From NCBI GenBank assembly GCA_030062745.1, contig CP099843.1:3349001-3413000 (forward strand): 64,000 bases of DNA, written 5' to 3'. This document shows positions 37,983-49,468 of this stretch, in pieces; within the stretch, counting starts at the first letter, position 1; each line of letters opens with the position of its first letter. A program made the position numbers and the translations under genes. The DNA comes from Capitulum mitella. Taxonomy: Eukaryota > Arthropoda > Thecostraca > Pollicipedomorpha > Pollicipedidae. The notes under the pieces were generated by a model that did not search any database, was not told where the DNA came from, and saw only the letters and a list, made by a program, of their open reading frames with translations.

Positions 37983-39974
37983 CCTCTGGATAGCATCGAA
38001 CCTTGCGATTCTGTGGCACATACCTCTTTTAACTTTTGGATCACTGGTCACATCACAGGTCAGGTCAAACACGAAAAGTGATCATTTTCTCTGGGCCATG
38101 TAATCGCAATGCAAAGCTGAACGAACCTGTAGTTTGCATGGGTATATGCTCCTGAACTCAATTTTACATCCTGTTTACATCCTATTTTACACCCAATTTA
38201 ACATTTTACGTCCTCAGTACACATCCTGACAGCTCAGTTTGATATTCTAAGTGCCACCTGACCCAAGATCATGCAAGATCAAAGTCGCAGGTAGGGTCAA
38301 ATTTGACCTCCATGATAACATTTCATGCGATGCATGTTCTCTGACTCACTTGACGCGGAGACAAAAAAAGACACTTTCAAATAGCCTTAGGCACAAAAAG
38401 CCTGTAACAGCCCCGATTATCGTGCACATGCAGCACTGTTACAATGTGTAGTTACAAACTCGGAATACCACCAACACGCTAGTGACGTCCATCTGACGTC
38501 TCTGGGTAACCCTACAAGTCAGTTTGTCCGTGTTGCACGTTTATACGGAATGCTGCACAACATTAATGCCAATGTTCCCACACAGGTCATTCAGAACGTC
38601 AAAAAGACGCCACCAGTTTACTCACTAGGCTGAAATCTGCACGAATGTCAACCTACGAAAAAATACTGCATTGTTGAAAGGACCTGTTGCGTAAGTTACA
38701 CTTGCGGTTTATTGCAATAAAATTTTGCCATCTATCTGATCATATCTAAAAATCAGTTCATTAAGTCCCTTTTCTCAGGTGTATTTTCCCTGAACCCAGA
38801 AAATGAAAAATACCCATTTGACCTAGGTCACCTGCATGTCATTGAATGCTGCTTATCTTACTGAACAACAACCGACCATGTTATGTTCCACTTCGATAAA
38901 ATGTACCATTCTCAAATACTGATCCGTGTTGACCTTGACTAACCTGATCTGGTTCAACCGTATTCATATGCGTACAAGATCAGCAAATGGTCTAAGTCTC
39001 CACCAGATTTGATTACCATCGGGTGAACAGATCCGGAACAAAGACAAAAGGCTTCAGATTAAACATCTGACCACAGCTGGCCTCGAATGACTGGATCCAG
39101 ATCTCTTGTACTTCGGCGGCATATACTCGTAAGGTCATGCTACAGCCTGACACCCCACTTAATAATATTGTGATCGGTTAAATCTATCATGATACAGACG
39201 AGGGTAAAATACGGACCTCGCTAGAGCGTGTTATATTCAGAGCAACGACAGCGCTCGTGGTAAATGTGCGATGCTTGTTCCAGCAAGCTGGAATGAAACG
39301 CCATTCCTTCAGCTTGACCATACTCTTCCCAGTGCATAATGGGGTTGCTGGCGATTTTGCGCGAATTAATTTGCTGCGTAGGCCTTCGTTCAAAAAAAGC
39401 TGCATTAACTTTACAGAATATTGCTTAAACGCTTTCTGAATTGCCAGGAGCCATTAATGTAAGTTTTTATTCGTTTTATTTTATTTAATTTCGCATGGTT
39501 TCTACGCTCTATTTCGGGCATTATATCCGCCTCGGTCTGTGGTGTATGAGGAAACTATTTGCCGTTGAAAAGGAATTTATGCTCAATTTCCAGAGGAAGG
39601 AAACGGTTCACTTGAATGCTTTTCATTACCTTTACCTTTTCTTTGCATTATTTGTTAGTCTGCACTTTGCAATGTGATAAGATAAGATGAAACAATGCAT
39701 TGTTTCATTTTATGACAACAGACCGATCCATCTTCGGTTACTAATGACGCGTCTGATGCGCGCTATCACAAGGTTCCAGTTATGCATTCGTTTGAAAATA
39801 GTGCGACCGCGCACACACGCGCAGACAGAGAGAACATCACAGGAACAAGGACATCAGCAAACGCTCCTCGTCGCGCGCGCAGAACTCTCTCCGCTGCTGC
39901 TGCTGCCGCTGTCGTCAGTGCCGCCGGAACAAGCACCGTACCTCTCAGCTGTCTCAGCGCCAGGCAGCTGGGGA
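37983..39974. other. no supported gene; AGGTCA/TGACCT-rich
   Basis: Words such as aggtcaggtca (38059-38069), tgacctaggtcacc (38819-38832) and ttgaccttgact (38930-38941) recur. A CTG-rich patch lies near 39890-39920 next to the Transib fossil. Confidence 0.45.
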
Positions 39975-41248
39975 TCAGCCAGCAGACCGGCTTCCCCTGG
40001 CGCTTGACGTAGAGGCCTCGGTGGCGCCGCAGGTCCAGGCTGCACAGCAGGGGCCGCTCGTCACCAGGAGACGGCCGAGCATGTCCGACATGATGTGGAC
40101 GCGGCAGTTCCTCCTGGTGTGCCGCAGACGGCAGCGGCGGACATCATTGTTGGCAGACGCCGCATCCTCTTCGGACATCCCGCCGATGGGCGGCTAGCAA
40201 GACGTCACGACAGCTTTGGGGTGGAGCAGCAGCTGGTGGAGGGTGGTGGGCACGGGAAACCAGCCGTACAGCGCCACGTAGCGCTCAGCCGTGCGGCGGC
40301 AGAAGTCGGCGGGGGCTGCTGCGTTGAGCTGGCAGAGGCAGCTGATCGCTCGCAAGATGATGCGCAGCTCCCTTGTCAGCTGCTCGTCGATCCCGGTGCG
40401 AGCGGAAAACTCGGTGGGTGAGCGGAAGGCTCGGCAGGCGGTGTTACCGTCGTTCGAGTTTCCGCTGCCACCAGCAAGGGCCTCGTTCACGCGGCAGCCA
40501 GGCTTCAGTTTCAACGCCGCCTGTACCTCCCGCTTGCGCTCTTGGTAGTATGATGTTTCCTCAGCTCGCAGTTGCACTTCTGCAGGTGCAGGCGGTAGCT
40601 GATGTGAGGCACTCGAAGCAGTGCAGTGTGCAGAGTGCCGAGTACATATTCTAGGTTGTGCACTGGAAGGGCACACGCAGCCGCGAGGTCGTTGACAAGC
40701 CGCGGGGTGGTACTACATATGCCATAGCTCTGGGTCGAGTTGGTCTGTGTGACAGCGTTGGCGATCTTTCCGTCAGTCATGGTCATGCTTTGTCATATGC
40801 TGTAGCTGGCCACAGCTCGATGCGTCGCAAGCGGCTGCGGCGCGCTGATCTCTGCCCTCAGCCGGCGGGTCTCCTTCTCAGTCAGATGTGTGCTCTCCTT
40901 CGCGAACTGGAAGTTGATGGGCCTGCAGAGGCGAAACGAACTGGGCGTGATGTTCGTCCATATGAAGTCCCCGCTGCCAGTCGTAAGGCGGAGTGACAGC
41001 AGAGTGACGGCGAACACCTCTTCATTTTGACCCAGACCCGTCTCCTTGCATGGACTGGGCCCTGACAGCCGATCCAGCCTCTTGCATCCATACAGAGTGA
41101 GCTGGGGTGGTGGGACGCCCATGCCGCTGTTGCTCTGTCCGACTACGCTGTCATGGCGTCTTATGGCGGCAGGCACGCTGACTTGGCGCTGGCTGTCAGT
41201 CCTGTCTGAGTCGGCCGCACAGCATCCGGGACGGGACGGTTCAGACAT
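39975..41248 (-). pseudogene. Transib/RAG1-like transposase fossil
   Basis: Minus-strand reading frame resembling the Transib transposase core, which is related to RAG1. In order: CKRLDRLSGPSP (first catalytic Asp region), VFAVTLLSLRL, FRLCRPINFQFAKEST, MTDGKIANAV (second Asp), LGTLHTALLRVPHISYRL, GGSGNSNDGNTACRAF, ALYGWFPVPTTLHQLL, then IGGMSEEDAASANNDVRR and MLGRLLVTSGP. Breaks: an in-frame TGA at 40793-40795, a frameshift near 40580-40590 (frames LHLQKCN and EVQLRAEE) and an in-frame TAG at 40194-40196. The SEE-x-x-E block that holds the third acidic residue has Ala at that place. Both Asp residues are kept. I see no terminal repeats. A domesticated gene is unlikely given the stops. Family recognition is from memory of motifs. 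Confidence 0.72.
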
Positions 41249-43111
41249 GTTTGGAATTGAATGTCTCGTCGCCAGGTAAGGCTAACCAGCTAAATCAAAC
41301 TGCTCAGAACCATGCTCAGAATGAAGTGGAAGGTACCATGGCACAAGTCTTGGCGTGGCGCCTCGTGAATTTTATTTTTGATTTTTTGCGTGTTTTCAGA
41401 AAACGTTTCCGAATTTGGGCATCTCTGGATACTGTAGTAAAACGGCATGAAATCTGTCATATGTCAGATCATATGGCAATGAAATCTAATGAAAGTATGA
41501 TAAACGCATGTCAGCACCTTGCTCATGATGGTTCTGATCTGGAAATATGTGTGTTTTTCTGGGACCGGAAGCACAGACCACCAACCAAGACATCACATGC
41601 AGGGGACATGTTCAAACGTCCGCGGCCTGTACGGTCGGCATCATATAATGTTGTACCTCAAAAGATTATTTTGGTGGAATGCCGTACATGGTAACCCAAA
41701 ATAACATTAGTGTCGAAAACGTCAGACATTTCTGCAAACATGTAGCAAGAAAAAATGCGCCGAAAGATGCCGTTTCTGGCGGCAGCTGATTAAGCACAGT
41801 GAGCAGACTATCCTCATTATATCTATGTTCCACAAAGATGTCAGTTTGGCCGTTCGCGCCGTAAAAATAACGATGTCGTTAAATCAATGGTAAGGCAATG
41901 GAAATTGTCTTGCTTTGATGAGGGATTTCGCTCAAGTAATCCTAAATGTAATCATCCAGTCGTCAACGACAGGCCATCGTCAGGCACAAATGCAGCTGTT
42001 TGATCACAAGCAGGACCCGCCTCCTGTCATTAGCAAGCGAGTCCTAGAGACCAAAGGCCAACCCAGAATGGCAGTGACAAATGGCGTTCTGAATGTCATT
42101 CTAAGAAGGGTTTCCCGGCCAGGCGGCCCGTCGGTGAGCGGCCATGTAGTGCACTCGAGGAGAGTTCATAGAGAAAGATTTTAACACTCGATTTACTCCC
42201 GGTAACCGAGTCAGACCTTCCCAGCACCGCAAGCTGGAGTAACATGCTCAGCAGCAACAATGGTTAAGCTACCACAGAACACCACCAATGCGCTTTGCTC
42301 ATTCACAGTAGTGTTTCTTATGCATGTTTGCAGTGCTTTATTGGTGTTTCGGAACACCATCACCACTACACTGAAGCTGTACGGTAATATCAATATGATG
42401 CACCACTGCGCTTTAACGCGCGCAGTGGAAGGGGGTTTCGCGATTACACGCACTGGAAGGGCGACACTTTTGTGCCCCCTCCGATCTCGGAAACGGAAAG
42501 AGCAAGAGACACAAAACTTTATGAGTATGGTAGGGTCATCCAGAGCTACACTGCGCAATTTCCACGACCCTAGGTCGATGTCTTTAAAGTCAAATGACGT
42601 CGAAAAGCTCAGTTCTAGACACTCTCCTTGCCCGTACAGGCCATTCCGTTCGGCTTTTCGAACGAAACGGGAAAGTGCTCGTGTTGAGCATTCAGACGTG
42701 TAACTGGATAATTTCCATTCGTTTCACGTCTTGAGTGAAAAGTTCGGGTCGAAGTCATGTCAGGTCATTGACCAATGGCATCATTTTGTTGTCTTTGCAG
42801 ATAACATTTCGAGGAACACGGGATACTGGTGTAGCTCGAGTGTAGGCAGAGGGTAGAGTAGAGTGTAGGCTCGAGTGTAGGCGAGCAAGGGCACTAAACG
42901 CATCATTTGGCGTACCTACAGTGGAGGTTGCCAAAATCGGTACATTAGGTCACTTTCAGCGCTCACGGATCTCCGCAATGTCAGAAGGGAGGTTATTGAC
43001 CTTAGATGAAATCTTTTAACCCAAAGGAAGTTCCATGTCACCTGTTCGCACTAATTTCGTCAAAATGAACCCAATTACATGGTTTCATTGTTGTAAAGGG
43101 TATATTGTATA

Positions 43112-43112
<1 letters not shown>
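41249..43112. other. no supported gene
   Basis: Two plus frames of 147 codons (41251-41694, 42260-42703) are unrecognised. The N-terminal part expected for a Transib-like transposase on the minus strand is not identifiable here. Confidence 0.4.
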
Positions 43113-43175
<63 letters not shown>

Positions 43176-43202
43176 GTGTGTGTGTGTGTCTATGTGTGTG
43201 TA
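43113..43202. repeat. (CA)-(TA)n-(TG) microsatellite
   Basis: cacacaca, then about 54 bases of TA, then tgtgtgtgtgtgtc. CA and TG flanks are complementary, so the tract is palindromic overall. Confidence 0.95.
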
Positions 43203-43289
43203 AGAGTATCAATGTGTCAAAACGTGTTTTATTACGGTCTTTGAATGCATATTTCATACAAACCGATTCTGAATCAGACCACAATCTGG

Positions 43290-43322
43290 CTGACCTTGAC
43301 CTTTGATGACCTTGACCTCCAC
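43290..43322. promoter_or_regulatory. cluster of TGACCTTGA-type nuclear-receptor half-sites
   Basis: ctgaccttgacctttgatga followed by ccttgacctcc holds two TGACCTTGA elements (reverse complement TCAAGGTCA, the known FTZ-F1/ERR monomer site) plus extra TGACCT hexamers, spaced 16 bp. Function is inference only; no gene is nearby. Confidence 0.25.
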
Positions 43323-43350
43323 TGACCCCAGTTTTGTTCTTGGTGTCATC

Positions 43351-43620
43351 CAGGCACGTAGCCAGGATTTTCCTCAGGGGGGCAAATGTCAATTTTTGTC
43401 ATATGCCACAAGCGTATGACGAAATTTACAGGAAAAGGCAGTAATTTTATGCAATTTATTTTATATTTAATGCACAGCAAAACATATGACGTTTGATTTT
43501 GCAACATATATATGATCGCCATTACGTATTCATGCGAAATCGTCATGTATCTAGTGTAGAACGCTTGGCTCAGGAGGGCCATGGCCCCATGGCCCCCCCC
43601 CCCCCTTGGCTACGTCCCTG
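43351..43620 (+). mobile_element. MITE-like element, ACGTAGCCA-end family, copy 2
   Basis: Left end ccaggcacgtagccagga and right end ccttggctacgtccctgg are inverted repeats. The interior matches the opposite-strand copy at 4.25-4.51 kb over about 260 bp, including gcgtatgacgaaattt, gtatctagtgtagaacg and cttggctcaggagggcc. A C-homopolymer precedes the right end. Confidence 0.75.
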
Positions 43621-44110
43621 GTGTAATCCTCAGTTATCCCCGAATGATGTCGACTGTAATGTTCAAACCGTTATCTTACATAGAAGGCCCGTCCTCTCGC
43701 AAAGTTCCCATTTATCTGCGACAATCGTTGTTTTCTTTATGACATTTTGACTTGAATGGCTCCAAACTTTAAACATTTTCGGCTGATTTTCATTTTCTTG
43801 CGTCAGTCGACGAATTACTGAATTGTCATAAATGCCACAAAGTAGCGGGGGCCAGCTCCGATCCGTTCTCGATATATTAAAGAAAAACAGCTGGGGGTAC
43901 AAAAGCGACCCTCTTCCAGTGCGTCTGTTGAAAGTCGCAAACCCGCCGTGACACCATGTATACATCCTACATTTATCTGCGTTTTAACAAAGTACACATG
44001 ACGATGCCGTACTACATGCAAATTTAAGTTGGAATAACTTGCGTTATTGTTACTCTTTTTCGTGTACAGAACAATATCCAGATTGCTTCGTGACAATGGT
44101 TTTCACCACA

Positions 44111-44279
44111 GGCGCAGCCGGCTGGCGGGGGGGGGGACGGAGGCACGGGTCCCCTCCTTAGGCCCGCATTTTTGTGAAAACCATTGCACATCGTCCTCCC
44201 AGCAGGCGGTTTTTGGTATTATTTCAGTCCACAATGAGTTCCGCCCTCCCCCCTTAAGGAAATCCCGGCTGCGCCCCTG
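44111..44279. mobile_element. MITE-like element, GGCGCAGCC-end family, copy 3
   Basis: Begins ggcgcagccggctggcgg and ends aatcccggctgcgcccctgg. It has the interior gtgaaaaccattgcacat, cgtcctcccagcaggcgg and ttttggtattatttcagt. It is in the same orientation as the other two copies. Confidence 0.7.
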
Positions 44280-44785
44280 GTTTTTACTATCTGATGGAGG
44301 CGTTCGAAGCTACTGAAACTCCTGCAAATCACTTGCTTTGACTCGGCAGCTAGAAGTTTCAGCGCCAGAGCTGTGTTGCCAGGATTTTGACGGTGCGCCG
44401 AAGGTGTATTGAGGTGGCCAGAGGCTCGCGAATTTTGACCGCTCGGCGTGTGGACGCCATTGCGCATTCAGCAGCGTGCTGTGGTGGATGGCGACTGAGC
44501 TGCGAGTGAATACATTGAACTCGTAAGGACTTATATCTGTCGATTATCTAAAAGCACGCATATCTCACTAGTTTTGTAACATGTGCCCTCTGATGTGCCG
44601 CCGTCCGAGCTCAACTCTGGTATTAGTGGTATCATCCATTCCCATGTCAATGTTGGATTCATAGTCCAGATCCACGCTGAGACGGGCAATGAGACCTTCG
44701 TGCTTCTTTTTAGGATAACTTGCAAGAAAGCCCGCTGAGATGTTTGCTTGCGGCCTATCTTTAGATCAGTTCTAAGAGCGTTGTG

Positions 44786-44787
<2 letters not shown>

Positions 44788-44833
<46 letters not shown>
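44788..44833. repeat. (TA)n microsatellite
   Basis: Pure TA run of about 46 bases. Confidence 0.97.
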
Positions 44834-44837
<4 letters not shown>

Positions 44838-45913
44838 CAAATTTTTCACCTCAGGCCAAGTTAGGTGTCTAACCTAGATCAGGTCAAGTAGACCTATGTC
44901 CAAAAAAGTTAAACGCCCTGTAAGTTTTTCGGAAAGCGTGGTATCACAACAAAACTTTCAGAGATCTTGATGGATGCAACAGATCTGTTACTTTAGATTT
45001 TTCGTGTCACTGGCCTAAGGTCAAACCCATTTTAAGACATGTCGTCGATTTTCTGGAATTTGACGGAATTCTTTATAACAATTTTAGTACGGGGTGATGC
45101 AGACATCCCTTTGCCTTCAATGGACAAGGTATCAATGACTTCCTGCCATTGAACTGAGGTCAGGTCAGGAATAACTGTTATGAGCCGAAATGCACCGCCG
45201 TCAAAATCGATGATGAATTGCTCAGAACGGATTGAAAATAGCAGAACTTGTTCGCACAGTTGCGAGTAGTACCAAGAAGTTCTAAAAGTTTTAAAGCATT
45301 GCATATTTGCAAATAAACAGGCTCTCGCAAACAAAGCTCCGCCAGTTGTGTAGATTTGTAACTGATGAATTTTTCCAAAATTTAAGCATGATAAACCATC
45401 ACTAGAACCACTAAGATCAATAAAATTGACATGGATAGGCTTATGTCGTGAAAATCAAGTAACGCTGAAATTAGTTTCCGTTAATTTCATACCGCGGTCG
45501 GCTACGGCACCCTCCAGCAGTCGGCGCGAAAATCGCAGTGTCTTCAATTCAACGTTTTGACGTATATATTACACAAATCAGAGAAATAAGACGCATATCA
45601 GCATCTGCGGACCTTAACCTGTTGATTGGCGTCTTTACCCGGACTTTATTAACTACAGCTCTTCAGATCCAGGCCGCTTGTCGGTTTCATGCAGTTGGAT
45701 GTGAGAAAACATATATAGGGCGTATATGGCTTACATATTATCCAAAATCAAAAATGAGACCAGTTTCGAACCCTACTTGTCACGAGCATTGCAACGGTGT
45801 GTCTATTTTTCTTATGTGACCAGCCGTTCGTGAGTAAGAGGGCGGTGGTCAACTGCCTTCTCCCCCCTCTCCAGTCAGGCGTGATCGGGGCCGACCGGCA
45901 GTCGGACGCGGGA

Positions 45914-45981
<68 letters not shown>

Positions 45982-46357
45982 AACTTTGAAAGCAATCCTT
46001 CTTCTAGATCTTTACTGTTAAAGGATGGCCGCATATTTAGCATTAATGAGTTTTATCTTTGTTTCACTCTTGACTTCGGATGTTCCGTTTTATAGGCTCG
46101 TGCAGGGTACGTATTAAATCACCAATAGCAGTCATTTAGATGCATTTATATTGCAACGTTTTGCCTACCTGCAGCCATTTTCATACAATATTCATTTGTT
46201 GCGAGGTCAGTCAGTTCAGGTTTTTTTTCTTTTACTTGCGTGTGCTTATCAAAACGAGGATATCATACTGCTTACTGCTTAGATACTTATCAAAACTGCG
46301 ATTGGAGGCTCTTCTGAATAAAAGTTTTCCTTCTCTCACTAAGACGGAAAGAAAAGT
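44834..46357. other. no supported gene
   Basis: aggtcaggtca occurs at 45161-45171. A minus frame at 45032-45334 is unrecognised. The sequence just past 46357 may hold the 3' end of the Penelope-like element. Confidence 0.4.
45918..45979. repeat. (TA)n microsatellite
   Basis: Pure TA run of about 60 bases. Confidence 0.97.
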
Positions 46358-47480
46358 TCAGTGTGTCAGTCCTGGTAACACGTCGCTCAGGGTAAGCATT
46401 CCGTGGCAGTCCTGCTGTGTGTTTAGGGCCCGTCGTTCATGACTAATCAGGAACGCTTCTATAATTTGCAGGCGTTTCCTGTCCGGCTTGTAGGTCAGAA
46501 CTGTGCTGGCGTCAACCAAGTCTTGTCTTGTCAGGACTTTCCCATGTTCCCTCCTGATGTGGACCTGATCTCGATGACAGAGTGGTTCTTGTGTGACCGA
46601 TGTAGCATACTTGGTTGGCTTGAAGCTTACAGTCTTCATGTGGGCCTGTAAATTTGTATGTTACATCTGTCGTTTTCAGGGCCAACTCTTACTTTTTTTA
46701 TTTTTCATTACGAGATTGGCTGATTTCTTGCTTTTGTAGAACATGGTAAGTTGCATTTTTTTTTCTTTTTCATGGCGCGGGATAACAGTTCTCTCGAAGA
46801 TTTCTTTCAGTTCACCTTCACCTGCTCGGCATGCCGGATTTATTTGGTTTCTATGGAACAGTTTGTGGATAATGTTGTTGCCTTTTTGTTCTGGTCTTTT
46901 GATGGTCCTGTCTCATGAGTGTGTCAAAGATAGTTTGTATTCCCTTATCAGTGTTCGTTGTAGAACAGTTGTCAGTCAGCATTTGCTTCACGTGCTGCGT
47001 TTCCTTGTGTAGAACATTCCATGAAGTGCAGATGTTCAGAGCCCTTCTCAGGTAGGTCCTAATGACTCATGTCTTGTATCGCTCTAGACGCTCGCTTCTT
47101 GCGTTCAGACATCTTCCACTGTTGGTCTTTTTTCAACGCACTGTCATTGCGTGGTATCATTTCGACGTATCTCATTCCATGTCAAGGGAACGAGACCTTT
47201 TTTTCCGTCCCTACTTCGTAAGTGAAACGAAGAACGGAAGTCATCTGCATCTGGGTTTGCAGTTGCCTCAGGGTGCTTTTGTCCTTGATCTCAACGAAGA
47301 TGTCATCGACATGGCATTTGTGTATGCAGGATTTCTTGGATACGGCATGGAGAGCAATTGCCTCTACATGACACATGTAGGCATTCGCAATAAGCACTCC
47401 AAAGGGAGAACCCATCGCAAAGCCATCAGTTTGTTGCTAGAGACAACTCTACCAACAAACTGATGGCGCTGCGATGAAAT
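46358..47480 (-). mobile_element. Penelope-like retroelement, 5'-truncated and frameshifted
   Basis: Minus-strand RT core reads QQTDGFAMGSPFGVLIANAY near 47440-47375, then HVDDIFVEIKDKSTL with the catalytic xVDD motif, and FTYEVGTEKK before a stop near 47182. Another frame over 47050-46850 reads YLRRALNICTSWNVLHKE and VKQMLTD, the RT thumb-like segment of these elements. A GIY-YIG endonuclease follows: VTYKFTGPHEDCKLQ, CYIGHTRTTLSSR, then one frameshift and LTRQDLVDASTVLTYK, RLQIIEAFLISHERRALNTQ. The catalytic Arg (TLSSR) and Glu (IIEA) are visible. The order RT then GIY-YIG is characteristic of endonuclease-bearing Penelope-like elements. Several frame changes and stops show it is dead; the N-terminal part is not recognisable. 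Confidence 0.85.
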
Positions 47481-47802
47481 CGACGTCATGGAGGCTAAGG
47501 CGGAGGGGCAGTGCGCCTTGATCATGCTGAGCACGACAATTTGGGACTGTGCCTGCTGTACAAGGAGAGAAATTCTCCGCATGGCCGTGCAGATGTTGAT
47601 GTAGCTCAGTCGGATCACGTTCCTTTGCGCCACTCCACTCTACAGCCCCTGCAGCCGTCTGCGCAAAAGCGTCGTGACCGCATCGAGGGGTGCGTTGAGG
47701 GCGTTCAGCGGGAAAGCCCCAGTGACGGTCATACCCGCGCTCAGTGCCGTGCCCCGCGCCACGACGCAGCGCTGCCCAAGCTACGACTCGAAGAATTCGA
47801 TG

Positions 47803-47940
47803 GCTCCCCAAGTGGACCGGGAGTCGGCAGTGGCTCCTCTAGTGAACCGGGAATCGGGAGCAGCTCCTGAGATGGACCTGGAGTCGGCAGCGGCTTCCCT
47901 TTTGGATACGGAGTTAGTAACAGCTCCCGGAAACCGGCAG
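47803..47940 (+). repeat. 30-bp minisatellite, 4.5 units
   Basis: Units start gctcc and carry gtggaccgggagtcggcag, gtgaaccgggaatcggg and atggacctggagtcggcag. The 30-bp length keeps frame. In the plus frame it reads as a decapeptide of type APxVxRESAx; the frame is open over 47674-48069 but is not otherwise recognisable. Confidence 0.8.
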
Positions 47941-48851
47941 GTCCCCACATGCAATTATCCCCGGTTGAATTCTGCTTGGACGCAATACCTACGCGCTGCC
48001 TCTCGGTCTGTTCAAGCCCAGCGACTTGAGAAGCAGAAGGGCTTGGCGGCGATCACAAGCGGCGGCTGACCAGTTTTGGAGAACGTGGCTGAAGTACTTG
48101 CTTACACTGACCTGTCGTCGGAAATGGACAGCAAGATACCGAGCACCGCAAACTGGCGATTAGCTACTAATTGTTGATGACCGCATGCTGCGGGGACACT
48201 GGCCCTTGGACCCAGCAATGCTGGTCCCTCCAGGTGCAGAAGGGCGTGTGCGCTCCGCACGTTTGCGCTCGCGCGCCGGACTCATACACTGACCGGGAAA
48301 CACACTGTTTTTTTTGTTGTTTTTTTTTGAAGAAGCTACGGGTGTGGTTGATTTGCTTCGTGGTCTGTATGTATAGCGCGCACGTGCTTCACGTCGTGTG
48401 TGGTTCTCACCCTGTCGCGGGGTTGGGGGCATGTGATCAACAGAACTGGAGTCGCCCTCTCGTTTTTGCGCAAGACTGTTCCTGTAGCCCAGACATTTAA
48501 CTAGGAGCAATAGCTGTTGGGCAGACGCTCAGCGGTTGGAATTTTGAAGTTGGACCGTTAGTAGCAAATGTCGTGCAGTGATTTTTGAGTTTAAACAAAC
48601 TAAGCCTTCGGGAAAAAATTAGCAAGTCGTAACGTTATCTTTAAAACTAGCGAAAAGGAAAAGTGGATGGGGAGAGCATATTCTTGCCTCCCCCACCCCA
48701 AGACTGGCGGCGGCTGGATCAGTCTCTGGGCGACGCTGCGATCTCAGCCGACTACCCGGCGCTGCAGAAATGGCGGCCGGAAACCGGGGCCCGCTGTGCA
48801 GCCGCTAATCTCAAAATAACCGTTCTTGCAAAATTCGGGTGTAAAGAAGTC
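47941..48851. other. no supported gene
   Basis: Open frames at 48160-48510 on both strands are unrecognised. Confidence 0.4.
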
Positions 48852-48852
48852 T

Positions 48853-48942
<90 letters not shown>
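48852..48942. repeat. (TA)n microsatellite
   Basis: TA run of about 90 bases with a single gtatat interruption. Confidence 0.97.
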
Positions 48943-48944
<2 letters not shown>

Positions 48945-49170
48945 TTTTTACTGCCCTTCGCAACTACTCCCTCCGAACCCAGCGGGCCAAAAAACAAATG
49001 TACCTGGAGTGATGTTTGGTTATCTTCCTTCAATATTCCAACTGACGCCACTGGATATGTTATGGCCGGTTGAGGGCACTGGCGTCTGGGAATGAGTTGA
49101 GTACCTGTCTCAGAATTTTCCGTATTTGACATGACCAATTTGTGCTGTCATTTCCGTGCGTCCAGTCGCT

Positions 49171-49468
49171 GAAGCAATTGACCACTGACCGGGTGGCTGG
49201 GTGGTGTTTAACCGTCACGCGTCTGGAGGAAGCGTGTTTGGCAGTTTCTATTCAGGTCGCGCCGCAGCTGAAGTAACTGACCACTGACCGGGTGGCTGGG
49301 TGGTGTTTGACCGTCACGCGTCTAGAGGAAGCGTGTTTGGCAGAGTTTCTATTCAGGTCGCGCCGCAGCTGAAGTAACTGACCACTGACCGGGTGGCTGG
49401 GTGGTGTTTGACCGTCACGCGTCTAGAGGAAGCGTGTTTGGCAGAGTTTCTATTCAGGTCGCGCCGCA
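49171..49468 (+). repeat. ~100-bp tandem repeat, three copies
   Basis: Units start at 49171, 49270 and 49371 with gaagYaaYtgaccactgacc and contain gggtggctgggtggtgttt, cgtcacgcgtct and attcaggtcgcgccgcag. The second and third are almost identical; the first has two short deletions and a few changes. This indicates recent local duplication. Confidence 0.93.

Noticed and set aside
39975-41248. Intact domesticated RAG1-like gene
   Set aside because: Two in-frame stops, a frameshift and loss of the third acidic residue argue for a pseudogene.
49171-49468. CRISPR-like array
   Set aside because: Whole units repeat with no unique spacers; it is a tandem duplication in eukaryotic DNA.
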